The notes below the pieces were generated by a model that was given only the letters and a program-made list of their open reading frames with translations, was not told the DNA's origin and searched no databases. Shown here piece after piece: positions 9,180-18,068 of a stretch of DNA of 64,000 nucleotides. Each line of letters starts with the position of its first letter. The stretch's first letter is position 1. Source of the DNA: Corynebacterium cystitidis (GTDB lineage Bacteria; Actinomycetota; Actinomycetes; Mycobacteriales; Mycobacteriaceae); the NCBI RefSeq assembly GCF_900187295.1, contig NZ_LT906473.1, positions 558,001 through 622,000 on the forward strand, written 5' to 3'. Made by a program: the position numbers and the translations under genes.

Positions 9180-10070
9180 GTGAGTATTACCGAAGCTAAC
9201 ACCAGCCCCAGTGCCCGCAATTCCCGCCCCAGGGGCAAGAAGCGGAGGCGTGGTATTAGCCCATGGGTGCCTAACCAGCATGGCGCGTGGGCGATGCTGA
9301 TTTCCCCGGCCGTGTTGGGTACGGTCGCTGCGATCAGCGCCATGGTGCGTGCCGACGACCTTTCCTGGCACCGCCTTGTTGCTGTACCTGCCGTCCTGGT
9401 GGCCTGGTTCTTCGGCTATTGTGCATTTTTTGCTTTTGGTTTGGTGGCGAAGGCGCGTACCCGGGGTAGGAAGAAGCAGTATGCCCCTCCGGTGGTTGTT
9501 TATGGTTCTGTTTCCCTGGTCGGCATCGTCGTGGCGCTGGTGGCCCAGCCGCAGTTGGTGTGGTGGGCTGTGTTCTTTGGGCCACTGGTAGCTATCGCGG
9601 TGTGGGAAACACTGCAAGGGAGGGCGCGCTCGATGGTCTCGGGCGTATCGACGACTATCGCTTCTGCCCTTCTTGTGCCGGTGCTGAGCATGAGTGGTGA
9701 GGGCACCACCATCGGTAATATTGCACCGGCGGCCTGGGGTGCTGCTATCTTCTTGGCTCTTTACTTCTCTGGCACGATCCCTATGGTGAAGACCATGATT
9801 CGCGAGCGGGGTAACGCGAAGATGTATTGGTTTTCGGTGATTTACCACGCTGTGGCGTTGGGTGTAGTGGTGCTGGTGGTGGTGTGGGGCCAGCCGGGTG
9901 TGGTGGCCACGTTGTTTATATTGGCCACCATGGTGATGGCCCTGTTTCGTGCGTGGTGGTTGCCGCGCTCTGTGGCTTCGGGGCGCTCTTGGACGGCTAG
10001 AGATGTGGGTATGGCTGAGGTTCCGCTGCTTCTCGTCGCGTGTGTGGGCGTGCTTGCCGCGTTTGTATAG
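9180..10070 (+). CDS. YwiC-like membrane protein
   Basis: An integral membrane protein of about 296 residues with roughly nine hydrophobic helices. The N-terminus has a basic stretch (RPRGKKRRRG) followed by WVPNQHGAWAMLISPA, the most conserved block of the YwiC family. The GTG at 9180 is preferred because AAGGAG (9165-9170) lies 9 bases upstream; the GTG at 9171 would be too close. The role is unknown; YwiC proteins are sometimes placed near nitrate or quinone functions, but nothing here supports that. Confidence 0.85.
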   Translation: MSITEANTSPSARNSRPRGKKRRRGISPWVPNQHGAWAMLISPAVLGTVAAISAMVRADDLSWHRLVAVPAVLVAWFFGYCAFFAFGLVAKARTRGRKKQYAPPVVVYGSVSLVGIVVALVAQPQLVWWAVFFGPLVAIAVWETLQGRARSMVSGVSTTIASALLVPVLSMSGEGTTIGNIAPAAWGAAIFLALYFSGTIPMVKTMIRERGNAKMYWFSVIYHAVALGVVVLVVVWGQPGVVATLFILATMVMALFRAWWLPRSVASGRSWTARDVGMAEVPLLLVACVGVLAAFV

Positions 10071-10213
10071 GTGCTTGTTTTAGTTGCGCCGCTTAAAGAA
10101 TTTCTTCCTATTAGGTAGCGAAGATGTGTAGCTTGGTGTGGCGCGTGTTGTGTCGGCGGTGTATGTTAGTTGTAATATCAACTGAATTGCATTGCTAGCG
10201 CATAGGAGCTCCC

Positions 10214-11371
10214 GTGTCCTCAGTGAAGACTAAGGTTATGGCCGTTTATGGCACTCGCCCCGAGGCCATTAAGGTTGCGCCAGTTATCGCCCGCTTGCAA
10301 AGGGATGATCGTTTTGAATCAATCGCCGTCTCCACCGGCCAGCACCGGGAGATGCTGGAGCAGGTGAACTCGATGTTCGGCATTACACCGGACCATGATC
10401 TAGCGTTGATGAAGGATGGACAGAGCCTTAACGAGTTGGTGTCTCGTGCCTTGATCGGCCTGGACAAGGTGATTGAGAAAGATGATCCAGATGTGATCAT
10501 CGCTCAAGGCGATACCTCGACTGCGATGGTTGCCGCGCTTGCCGGATTCAATCGTGGTGTACGCGTTGTCCATCTCGAGGCAGGCTTGCGTACGGGCAAT
10601 ATCCATTCGCCGTTTCCGGAAGAGGCGAACCGCCGCCTTATTGGGCAGGTGGCAAGCCTGCATTTGGCCCCCACGCCGGAGGCGCGCGAGAACCTGCGTA
10701 AGGAGAACTTCCGCTCCAAGGACATCGTGGTGACGGGTAACACCGTGATCGATGCGCTGCTCAAGGCTACCACCTGGGACGTGAAGTTTGATGATCAGAG
10801 CTTGCAAGAGGTTGTCGATGGGGGCCAGCGCATCGTGCTTGTGACAACCCACCGCCGCGAAAATCTCGATGCGATGGCTGAGATTGGTGGTGCTGTCCAG
10901 GATTTGGCGAAGAAGTACCAGGACCACCAGTTTGTGCTCCCATTGCACCTCAACCCGAAGGTGCGTAATGCGGTGCTGCCTGAGGTGGAAGAACTGGCTA
11001 ACGTCACTATCACGGATCCTCTGCCGTATGACCAGTTCACGTCCCTGATGAAGAACTCCCACCTTGTGCTGACTGATTCTGGCGGCGTGCAGGAGGAGGC
11101 GCCAGCGCTGGGCAAGCCAGTCTTGGTCATGCGCGAGAATACTGAGCGCCCTGAGGCAGTAGTGGCAGGCACCGTGAAGCTGGTAGGAACGAACCGTCAG
11201 CTCATTGTGGCGGAAGCATCCAACCTGCTTGACCAGGAAGCTGCCTATAAAGCCATGGCGAATGCGGTGAACCCGTATGGCGACGGGCAGGCTGCAGCAC
11301 GCTCGATTGCTGCAATTGCCCAGTTGGTTGGCATTGGTGAACGCATCGGTGAGTTTTCGCCAGAGATCTAG
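10214..11371 (+). CDS. wecB: UDP-N-acetylglucosamine 2-epimerase (non-hydrolysing)
   Basis: Cytoplasmic enzyme converting UDP-GlcNAc to UDP-ManNAc. The 385 residues match the family length. Family motifs are GTRPEAIKVAPVI, STGQHREML, HLEAGLRTGN, PFPEEANRRLIG, TTHRRENL and DSGGVQEEAP. The GTG at 10214 follows TAGGAG. The product would feed the dehydrogenase WecC at 14005, although the two genes are separated by an MFS gene, two tRNAs and a hydrolase gene. Its end overlaps the convergent MFS gene by four bases. Confidence 0.95.
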   Translation: MSSVKTKVMAVYGTRPEAIKVAPVIARLQRDDRFESIAVSTGQHREMLEQVNSMFGITPDHDLALMKDGQSLNELVSRALIGLDKVIEKDDPDVIIAQGDTSTAMVAALAGFNRGVRVVHLEAGLRTGNIHSPFPEEANRRLIGQVASLHLAPTPEARENLRKENFRSKDIVVTGNTVIDALLKATTWDVKFDDQSLQEVVDGGQRIVLVTTHRRENLDAMAEIGGAVQDLAKKYQDHQFVLPLHLNPKVRNAVLPEVEELANVTITDPLPYDQFTSLMKNSHLVLTDSGGVQEEAPALGKPVLVMRENTERPEAVVAGTVKLVGTNRQLIVAEASNLLDQEAAYKAMANAVNPYGDGQAAARSIAAIAQLVGIGERIGEFSPEI

Positions 11372-12570
11372 GATAACACCCTGTGCCGTGCTATGAGACT
11401 GCGCAGGAATACCGTCTGGGCCACTGCACCTACCGCCATCACGATGAGCATGGGCACGGCCGTAGTGCCGTCGCCGATACCTGTCAGTGGAGCGATGATC
11501 GCGGCGAAGCTGAATTGGACGGCTCCCATTAATGCAGAGCCTGCGCCACGGCGGTCAGCAGAGGCTTCAATGCAGAGAGCCGAGGCGTTTGGCAAGATGA
11601 TTCCGGCCGCAGTGACAACACCGAAGAAACCTGGAATCATCGCCCAGGAAGCGGTATCGAACGCGATTACTCCAAGCCCCAGCCACACGACGGAGACTAC
11701 GGAGAGTACGACACCTCCTTGTGTTAAGCGAACCGGCCCCACTTTCGGTACCAGCGCTCGGCTCACCAGGTTCATGAGGAATAGTCCTAGTGCGTTGACG
11801 GTGAATACTACCGAGTAAGCCACCTGCCCCAAGGATCCGATGCGCTGAAGGACGAAAGGAGAGGCCGCGATGTAGGCGAACATTACCGCGAACGTGGCAA
11901 CAAACACGGTAAGCGGTGCCACATATGTTGGGTTGTTCAACAGCACTCGGATGTCGCGTAACGACGCTTTCACGCCCCCGGAACTGCGTTCACTTTCCGG
12001 TAGTGTTTCGGGGACGAGGAAGAACACGCTGACAAACATGATGGCGGCTAGTGCTGCCAAGAACCAGAACACGCTGCGCCAACCCAGGGAAGGGATCATG
12101 AGACCACCTACGATCGGTGCGACAAGGGGCGCTAAGGACTGGATGGACATCAACATCGCGAAGGCTTTTGCCACGCCTATTCCTTGGCCGAGATCGCCCA
12201 CAGCGGCGCGTGCGAGGACAACGCCTGCTGCACCGAAACCGCCTTGGAGAATCCGGGCGATTATCAGCACCCAAATATTTGGTGCGAGAGCACACGCCAC
12301 CGATGCCACTGTTGCCCCGAACAAGCCGACGAGCATTAGCTTGCGTCGGCCAAATTGGTCTGACCACGGCCCAACAACCAGTTGCGTCAGCCCAAGGGCT
12401 AACAGGAAGCCTGTGAGAGTGGCCTGCGTCAATGAGGCGGTAGTTTGCAGATCTTCAGTAATTTCGGGAAGTCCCGCAATGTAGGTGTCAATCGCGAAAG
12501 GGGAGAAGCCGCTGCACAGCGCAAGTGTGAGCAGGATGGGGGTGGGGATGCTTTGCGCTTGCTTGTTCAT
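11368..12570 (-). CDS. MFS drug-efflux transporter, Bcr/CflA type
   Basis: A 400-residue transporter with about 12 transmembrane helices. The N-terminus PTPILLTLALCSGFSPFAIDTY and the motif VVGPWSDQFGRRKLMLVG (MFS motif A, between helices 2 and 3) identify the Bcr/CflA drug:proton antiporter group. Its substrate is unknown. It is convergent with wecB and breaks the polysaccharide gene order, so it is probably a separate transcription unit. Confidence 0.9.
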   Translation of the reverse strand: MNKQAQSIPTPILLTLALCSGFSPFAIDTYIAGLPEITEDLQTTASLTQATLTGFLLALGLTQLVVGPWSDQFGRRKLMLVGLFGATVASVACALAPNIWVLIIARILQGGFGAAGVVLARAAVGDLGQGIGVAKAFAMLMSIQSLAPLVAPIVGGLMIPSLGWRSVFWFLAALAAIMFVSVFFLVPETLPESERSSGGVKASLRDIRVLLNNPTYVAPLTVFVATFAVMFAYIAASPFVLQRIGSLGQVAYSVVFTVNALGLFLMNLVSRALVPKVGPVRLTQGGVVLSVVSVVWLGLGVIAFDTASWAMIPGFFGVVTAAGIILPNASALCIEASADRRGAGSALMGAVQFSFAAIIAPLTGIGDGTTAVPMLIVMAVGAVAQTVFLRSLIARHRVLS

Positions 12571-12591
12571 GAGGCGGACCTTAGCAGTATG

Positions 12592-12620
12592 AAAAACCCG
12601 AAGCGTTTCCGCTCCGGGTG
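12592..12620 (-). terminator. Terminator of tRNA-Asn
   Basis: Reading on the minus strand, an imperfect GC stem (ACCCGgagCG with its complement around a GAAA loop) is followed by TTTTTC. It lies directly behind the tRNA-Asn gene. Confidence 0.7.
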
Positions 12621-12625
12621 ATTTG

Positions 12626-12698
12626 CTCCCCCAACTGGGCTCGAACCAGTGACCTTTCGATTAACAGTCGAATGCTCTGCCAACTGAGCTATAGGGGA
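12626..12698 (-). tRNA. tRNA-Asn (GTT)
   Basis: A 73-nt cloverleaf on the minus strand. Acceptor TCCCCTA pairs with TGGGGGA, the D-arm is GCTCAGTTGGCAGAGC, the anticodon loop is CTGTTAA with anticodon GTT, and the T-arm is CTGGTTCGAGCCCAG. CCA is not encoded. Confidence 0.96.
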
Positions 12699-12931
12699 AT
12701 AGTTTGTTGCTATCGTGCTCTGTGCAACGAATAGTTACTCTAGCCTGAAGCGAGGATTGATTACAAATCGCCACTTCAAAGCGATAAAGATGGCTTCGTA
12801 ATAGGTGGGATCGGCGTCTCTGTATCCGCGTAGATGGGGTCCCGCAGCCTTGTGAATGCGTTAAGGTGTGGTCCGATTCTTACTCTTGTGTGGTAGGCAG
12901 TTATACTGCTTGGCAGCGTGAAAACGTGGGA

Positions 12932-13005
12932 GGGGCTATAGCTCAGTCGGTTAGAGCAGTGGACTCATAATCCATTGGTCGCGGGTTCGAGCCCCGCTGG
13001 CCCCA
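12932..13005 (+). tRNA. tRNA with CAT anticodon (elongator Met or Ile2)
   Basis: A 74-nt cloverleaf. Acceptor GGGGCTA pairs with TGGCCCC, the D-arm is GCTCAGTCGGTTAGAGC, the anticodon stem-loop is GTGGACTCATAATCCAT with anticodon CAT, and the T-arm is GCGGGTTCGAGCCCCGC. Elongator tRNA-Met and lysidine-modified tRNA-Ile2 cannot be separated by eye. Its 3' end is repeated downstream. Confidence 0.93.
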
Positions 13006-13040
13006 CAACTCCGCTGGCCCCACAACTCCGCTGGCCCCAT
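12994..13040 (+). repeat. Tandem copies of the tRNA 3' end
   Basis: The 17-base unit CCGCTGGCCCCACAACT starts inside the tRNA T-stem at 12994, is repeated exactly at 13011, and a 12-base third copy plus one base begins at 13028. Each repeat carries the last bases of the tRNA, which is how integrase attachment sites or slipped duplications look. Confidence 0.9.
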
Positions 13041-13051
13041 CCTCGATGCTG

Positions 13052-13915
13052 CTAGCTGAATTCAGGGTCAGTAAGGAAACTATCCCAATCACCAGCAGCT
13101 TCAGCTGCATACGCCAGGGTCCCCTGCAGGAGTACTTGTGGGGGAGCGGAGTGGCCATCACCCCAATCGCCTATCAGTGCTTTCCAATGCGTTCCGTGCC
13201 AGGAGGCACATGCTTTCTGCCAGGGGGTGAAATGATGCTCAAGATGAAAGTCATCGTGTTTATTTTGCAGATAGGCCACGTGGTTGGGGAAGCCGCCCGA
13301 ATATAGCTCAGCGACATTGAACACTGCTGTCGATTGTGGCGGTACGACGCCTTCCCAGCAGGTATCCACATAGTGCCGTACTTGTTCTTCGTGGTAGTGA
13401 ACGATATTGGTCTGCGGGTTGGCAACAATTGCTAAAGAGCCAGAGAAGCGGTGTGAATAGAACAGGGCAGCAAAACCCCCGGCGGAGGATCCGTAAAAGA
13501 TAAGATGCTTTGAGTCCAAGGCGTCGATTGCGTGTGAAAATACGCGCACAAGGTCGGATTGCACTCTGCGCTGGTTGTCTCCTGCATACCAGCCTATATT
13601 TACTCCATAATCCAGTGCTGGCTCAGAAACGTATATAACGTTAGCCCCAGAGAATTCGGTAATTTGAGCCCCAACGAAGATGGGAAGGGTAGTTTGTTCA
13701 GGGTTGATGGCGGCGTGAAAACATACGATGGTGGTGGCAGAACCCCGATCGACAACTCGGAGATCCAGGAGATAGTCGCCATAGGAGATGCTATGACACC
13801 CAGCAATCACGGGGGCGGTGAGAAACTCGTCGAGGCCTCGATGGAAAATTGTGATATCCCCATAACGCGAATAGTTTCTGACAATTGGCATAGATAGCAT
13901 CCTAGTCGGCGACAC
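13052..13915 (-). CDS. Alpha/beta-hydrolase fold protein in the polysaccharide locus
   Basis: Up to 287 residues. The nucleophile elbow is HLIFYGSSAGGFAALFYSHR, preceded by strand-helix segments (TTIVCFHAAIN, ANVIYVSEPALDY), which fits a serine hydrolase fold. A late His in LEHHFTPWQKACASWHG may complete the site. Start codons at 13915 (GTG), 13900 and 13891 (ATG) are all possible and none has a clean ribosome site. It is divergent from wecC. In this setting an acyl- or glycan-esterase role is conceivable, but no substrate is supported. Confidence 0.7.
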   Translation of the reverse strand: MSPTRMLSMPIVRNYSRYGDITIFHRGLDEFLTAPVIAGCHSISYGDYLLDLRVVDRGSATTIVCFHAAINPEQTTLPIFVGAQITEFSGANVIYVSEPALDYGVNIGWYAGDNQRRVQSDLVRVFSHAIDALDSKHLIFYGSSAGGFAALFYSHRFSGSLAIVANPQTNIVHYHEEQVRHYVDTCWEGVVPPQSTAVFNVAELYSGGFPNHVAYLQNKHDDFHLEHHFTPWQKACASWHGTHWKALIGDWGDGHSAPPQVLLQGTLAYAAEAAGDWDSFLTDPEFS

Positions 13916-14004
13916 CAGCCTTAGTATGCCCCTTCGCGCTGTGGGAAACCGTACGTTGCCGGGTAAACTAATGCAAGCACATTTTATAGGAAGGCGAAAA
14001 TACG

Positions 14005-15306
14005 GTGAACCAGCAGGAAATTACCTCCGAGGGAGCCTTGAAGCGCGCACCTGAGTCTTTTCATGTTCAGAGCATGGTGAGCGTTATCGGCCTGGGGTAC
14101 ATTGGTCTTCCTACCGCAGCCTTCATCGCCTCCAAAGGCATCAGCGTGGTTGGTGTAGATACCAACGATAGCACTGTGGCCTGCATTAATCGTGGAGTGG
14201 TGCCTTTTTATGAGCCTGGTTTTGACCAACTTTTAGGTAACGTCACGGCTTCGGGGCGACTCATTGCGCAAACGACTCATGTGGAAGCAGATGCTTATAT
14301 TATTTGCGTTCCCACCCCCTTCTCTGAAGAACATAAGGTTGACATACGTTACATCAAAGAAGCTGCTGAAGCGGTTGCCCCCTTTCTGCGACCCGGTGCC
14401 CTTGTCGTTTTGGAATCCACAGCTCCGCCGGGAACCACTGAAAGGTTGGCGCAGTTTCTCGTCGACAAGCGCCCAGATCTTTCCCTTGATGAGCATGCCG
14501 CCAACGCGATTTATGTGGCGCACTGCCCAGAGCGTGTGTTGCCTGGGAAAATCATGGAGGAAATGGAAAGCAATAACCGTATTATCGGTGGCCTCAACCC
14601 GACGTCGACCAAGGCTGCCGCACAGCTTTATGGTGCTTTCTGCACCGCAGAGCTCCTGCACACTAATGCGCAAACAGCAGAAATGGCAAAGCTGACGGAA
14701 AATTCCTTTCGCGATGTCAATATTGCTTTCGCAAATGAGTTGTCGCAGATTTGTGATGGTTTAGATATTGATGTGTGGGAGCTCATTGAGTTGGCTAATC
14801 ATCATCCTCGAGTCAATATTCTGCAGCCTGGCCCTGGTGTGGGAGGTCACTGCATTGCTGTTGACCCGTGGTTCATTGTTTCTGCCGACCCAGAGAATGC
14901 GCGCTTGATCCGCACCGCACGTGAAGTTAATGATGACAAACCTAAATATGTATTGGCGAAAGTTGAGGCTCTATTAAAGCAGCAGCCGGATGCTGTGGTG
15001 ACTGCCTTGGGTATTGCCTTTAAAAATGATATCGATGATTTACGCGAATCTCCATCGCTGAATATTGTCAGTGAGCTGGTGTTGCGCCACCCGGGCCTAG
15101 ATATTCGTGTGGTTGAGCCGAACGTCACCGAGCTTCCCGCGTTCTTGGCTGCTCGCCCCAATGTGAGAAAACAGGATGTTGCCAGTGGCATTGCCGCAGC
15201 CGATATTGTGTTGCTACTGGTGGACCATAAGGAATTTCGCGCTGTGGATCCCGCGCTGCTAGCAGGGAAGCATGTGATTGATACTAAAGGGTTGTGGCGT
15301 GGTTAG
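14005..15306 (+). CDS. wecC: UDP-N-acetyl-D-mannosamine dehydrogenase
   Basis: NAD-dependent oxidation of UDP-ManNAc to UDP-ManNAcA. The 433 residues include a Rossmann motif SVIGLGYIGLPTAAF after a 25-residue leader, PERVLPGKIMEE, and the catalytic-cysteine block GPGVGGHCIAVDPWF. This last motif is of the WecC type rather than the UDP-glucose dehydrogenase type. The GTG at 14005 has an AAGGCG site. Together with wecB it points to a polymer containing ManNAc uronic acid. The next gene follows 21 bases later, so this is probably the first gene of the 14.0-22.6 kb operon. Confidence 0.93.
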   Translation: MNQQEITSEGALKRAPESFHVQSMVSVIGLGYIGLPTAAFIASKGISVVGVDTNDSTVACINRGVVPFYEPGFDQLLGNVTASGRLIAQTTHVEADAYIICVPTPFSEEHKVDIRYIKEAAEAVAPFLRPGALVVLESTAPPGTTERLAQFLVDKRPDLSLDEHAANAIYVAHCPERVLPGKIMEEMESNNRIIGGLNPTSTKAAAQLYGAFCTAELLHTNAQTAEMAKLTENSFRDVNIAFANELSQICDGLDIDVWELIELANHHPRVNILQPGPGVGGHCIAVDPWFIVSADPENARLIRTAREVNDDKPKYVLAKVEALLKQQPDAVVTALGIAFKNDIDDLRESPSLNIVSELVLRHPGLDIRVVEPNVTELPAFLAARPNVRKQDVASGIAAADIVLLLVDHKEFRAVDPALLAGKHVIDTKGLWRG

Positions 15307-15327
15307 CCCGGAAAGGAGCCATTGTTG

Positions 15328-16755
15328 ATGAGCTGCTTGTTTGTAGGTCACACCCGTTATAGCTTGTTTTCGCCCGATTCCCCAGCGTGGCGCGCGTCCA
15401 GTTTAGGTGAGAATCGTTCGGTGGAGGATTACCGGAACTATCTTTTCCACCCCGACCGATTAGAGTTCCGCGATTGGGTGTTTACTCAGCTGTCGGTTCC
15501 CGCACTGGCTGCAGCCGCGCAAGGGCACCGCGTGATCCACGTTGTGTCTTACTCTGCCTCCTTGCCAGAGAAGTTTAAGCAATCGTTGCATAGCACTGCG
15601 GAGAAGTATCCTCTTGTGCGGCTCGATGAGGTTCCTGACGGGGCAGCGCCGCTGAATCCCGCCACGGTAGCTGCGCAAGAGATCGGCCCCGGTGAGGTGT
15701 TTGCCAAGTATCGCCTGGATGATGACGATATTTTGAGCCAAAGCTATTTCACCATGATGCAGCGTTACGTTGATCCCAGATTCGTGGGCATGGTGGTGAG
15801 CCTGCCTGCTGGTATCGAATCCATCTATTCCGGTAAGAACCTGTTTAACCTGCGCCAAGCGCATGTTCCGATGCATTCGATGGGGTTACTATCGGTGTGC
15901 AAGCTTAACGACGACGGCTCGGTGACCTCCCCCAATGAAGGCCCTCATGATCTGAGTGATCGCTATGGACCGGTGATTATTGATTCCCGTGAGCTGAGCT
16001 ATTTCCGCCTTAACCACCTCGATCAAGATAATGTGTTGCGCTACGGGGATCAGTCCAAAGAGCTTCAGATGGTCAAGAACCTGGATAAATTCCCGCTTTT
16101 TGATCATCTTGCTAGGCTGCGGCGACAGTTTCCTACGGTTTCACAGGCCATCAGCCAAGCTCCCAGCGCCACAGACGTGCTTATCGACGACACACTTGGC
16201 GAGGGCCTCCACCTGGAATTTACCGGGAATACTTCGGGGGTAACCCTTTTTATTGAGGGGACAGCCCCTGAGGGTATTCAACCTAGGACATGCGCGGTGG
16301 CTTACCTTATTGAGGGGGAAGATGGGCGGTTCAAAAGCGTTGGGGATGATGTCGCCGGTGTGGGGCGTTCCCCTAATCCGCGCATCGGGCACTTCCAGTA
16401 TGTCACTATTCCCGGAGGGGAGTTTTCTACTCTGACCAGTATTTTCCTTGCTGATGGTGAAAAGGTTCGGGCGCTTCGCCTGCTAGCGCTGCAGGATACT
16501 GCACGCGAGGTGGCGGTATCTAAGCTCCGCGTGGTACACGACGGGGAAGAAGTACACCTGATTGAACCTGGCCGTTTTAATGGATTGAAGGATTCCCAGA
16601 AGCAAGCAAAGGATGTTCTTGCTCAAGTTGCTTACCATGTTGAGACAGGTGTGCTGCCCCGGGTAGCGAAACTGGTTACGCCGTTGGTGGGAACAACCCG
16701 CGCCCAAGCGATCACGCCATGGGTGACTAGGCAAAGGTGGTGGCCACAATCATGA
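15328..16755 (+). CDS. Putative glycosyltransferase with YRLDDDD motif
   Basis: A 475-residue cytoplasmic protein opening MSCLFVGHTRYSLFSPDSPAW. The motif FAKYRLDDDDILSQSYF near residue 130 has the DxD character of a metal-binding GT-A site and resembles the putative rhamnosyltransferase group. About 150 C-terminal residues form a beta-rich extension (VLIDDTLGEGLHLEFTG). The ATG at 15328 has an AAAGGAG site 9 bases upstream; TTG codons at 15322 and 15325 are less likely. Its stop overlaps the next start. A shorter paralogue lies at 29723. Confidence 0.7.
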   Translation: MSCLFVGHTRYSLFSPDSPAWRASSLGENRSVEDYRNYLFHPDRLEFRDWVFTQLSVPALAAAAQGHRVIHVVSYSASLPEKFKQSLHSTAEKYPLVRLDEVPDGAAPLNPATVAAQEIGPGEVFAKYRLDDDDILSQSYFTMMQRYVDPRFVGMVVSLPAGIESIYSGKNLFNLRQAHVPMHSMGLLSVCKLNDDGSVTSPNEGPHDLSDRYGPVIIDSRELSYFRLNHLDQDNVLRYGDQSKELQMVKNLDKFPLFDHLARLRRQFPTVSQAISQAPSATDVLIDDTLGEGLHLEFTGNTSGVTLFIEGTAPEGIQPRTCAVAYLIEGEDGRFKSVGDDVAGVGRSPNPRIGHFQYVTIPGGEFSTLTSIFLADGEKVRALRLLALQDTAREVAVSKLRVVHDGEEVHLIEPGRFNGLKDSQKQAKDVLAQVAYHVETGVLPRVAKLVTPLVGTTRAQAITPWVTRQRWWPQS

Positions 16756-18068
16756 AAATCTTAGTGCTTTCCCAGTATTGGTACCCGGAAAATGGGGTGC
16801 CACAGCGCCGTTGGCAATGGCTTACTGATATTCTCCAACAGGCGGGCCACGAGGTGACAGTGATTACGCCACCACCCCACTATAAGCGCAAGCTATCTAC
16901 TACGCAGTGGTTTGATCAGCAGGGTTTTCGTGCAGCGAAAAAATATGAGGTAGGCCCACTCGGTGAGAGGATCGTGCGCTGTGGTTTCTTTCCCTCTGGA
17001 AGGTCGTTGACCAAACGAATTTTTAACCAGGCTTCGGTGGCTGCTGCGATGCTTGTTGCGGTGTTTGGCAAAACTCCTGCACTGCGTGACTATCACCCGG
17101 ATCTGATTATTGGTACAGTCCCGGCGCTGCCCACAGCATCAGTGACCTGGCTCGCAGCAGTGAAGTACAAGGTGCCGTATATTATCGATCTGCGTGATGC
17201 CTGGCCGGCGCTTTTTCGTGAGAGCAATGATTGGAATACGGGCACGGGAAAATCTTCCCTGCGGGAAAAAGTCTTATCCAAAGGTGCCTTTCAAACATTA
17301 ACCTGTGTGACTGAGCAATCCCTCAACAAGGTGTTAGGTCACGCCTCTGGCATAATCACTACTTCCAAGTTGCTTGAAGAACAACTTCACGGGGAGCGCA
17401 AGACCACAACCGCTGGGCAGCTGCGGCGGGTTACCACGGTGCGCAATGTGTTCCCGGAAGGCACTAGCTATCGAAAGGAATCCACCAAGATAGTCGACAA
17501 GGGGCGGGCGCCACGGTCTCTGCGAGTACTGTATGCGGGAACGGTGGGACGGGCCCAGAAACTTCACAACGCTATCGAAGCAGCCCGTTTGGCGAAGAAC
17601 GCCGGAGTAGATATTGAGTTTGCCATTGTTGGCGATGGTGCCTCCTGGACGGATATTCGCGATATCGCCCCAACAGTTAATTTTCCACTGCGCGTTGAGC
17701 ACAGCACCACCCCAGACCAGCTAGTGGAATACTACTCGTGGGCCGATACAGCGCTGGTGCATCTCACGGATTGGGATGCACTGCGCTTTGCTATCCCGTC
17801 AAAAATATATGAGCTGTTTACAGTAGGGCTGCATATCTCTGGCGTGGTGCAGAGTGAAGCCGCTGATTTGATCCGTCAGCTAGACGCCGGTAGCGTGATC
17901 GCGCCAGAAGACCCACACGCTTTGGCTGCCCTGTGGCAACAACTAGCAGCTGATTCCCAGCGACTTGCTGTCAGTGATGCTGGGCGACAGTGGGTTATTG
18001 AGCAGAGGGAGTATGTAGCGCCGCGTCAATTGCTTGAGATTGTGGAGAGGAGCGCTGCGCAGCAATGA
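16752..18068 (+). CDS. Glycosyltransferase family 4 type
   Basis: A 438-residue GT-B enzyme. The N-terminal domain starts MKILVLSQYWYPENGVPQRR, with HEVTVITPPPHYKR and IIGTVPALPTASVTW. The C-terminal nucleotide-binding domain has LRVLYAGTVGRAQKLHNAI, VEFAIVGDGASW-like strands and IPSKIYELFTVGLHISGV, the usual E-x7-E region. The ATG at 16752 overlaps the previous stop (ATGA), and its own stop overlaps the next start. It probably adds a sugar during polymer assembly at the inner face of the membrane. Confidence 0.9.
   Translation: MKILVLSQYWYPENGVPQRRWQWLTDILQQAGHEVTVITPPPHYKRKLSTTQWFDQQGFRAAKKYEVGPLGERIVRCGFFPSGRSLTKRIFNQASVAAAMLVAVFGKTPALRDYHPDLIIGTVPALPTASVTWLAAVKYKVPYIIDLRDAWPALFRESNDWNTGTGKSSLREKVLSKGAFQTLTCVTEQSLNKVLGHASGIITTSKLLEEQLHGERKTTTAGQLRRVTTVRNVFPEGTSYRKESTKIVDKGRAPRSLRVLYAGTVGRAQKLHNAIEAARLAKNAGVDIEFAIVGDGASWTDIRDIAPTVNFPLRVEHSTTPDQLVEYYSWADTALVHLTDWDALRFAIPSKIYELFTVGLHISGVVQSEAADLIRQLDAGSVIAPEDPHALAALWQQLAADSQRLAVSDAGRQWVIEQREYVAPRQLLEIVERSAAQQ

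Noticed and set aside
8658..9848. 396-codon minus-strand frame
   Set aside because: It covers the end of ppx, the small YtxH-like gene and half of the YwiC-like gene; its Arg/His/Pro-rich composition is typical of an antisense shadow in GC-rich DNA.
12943..13161. Minus-strand frame with GSNPRPMDYESTAL
   Set aside because: This is the well-known false translation of the antisense of a CAT-anticodon tRNA and overlaps the tRNA at 12932-13005.
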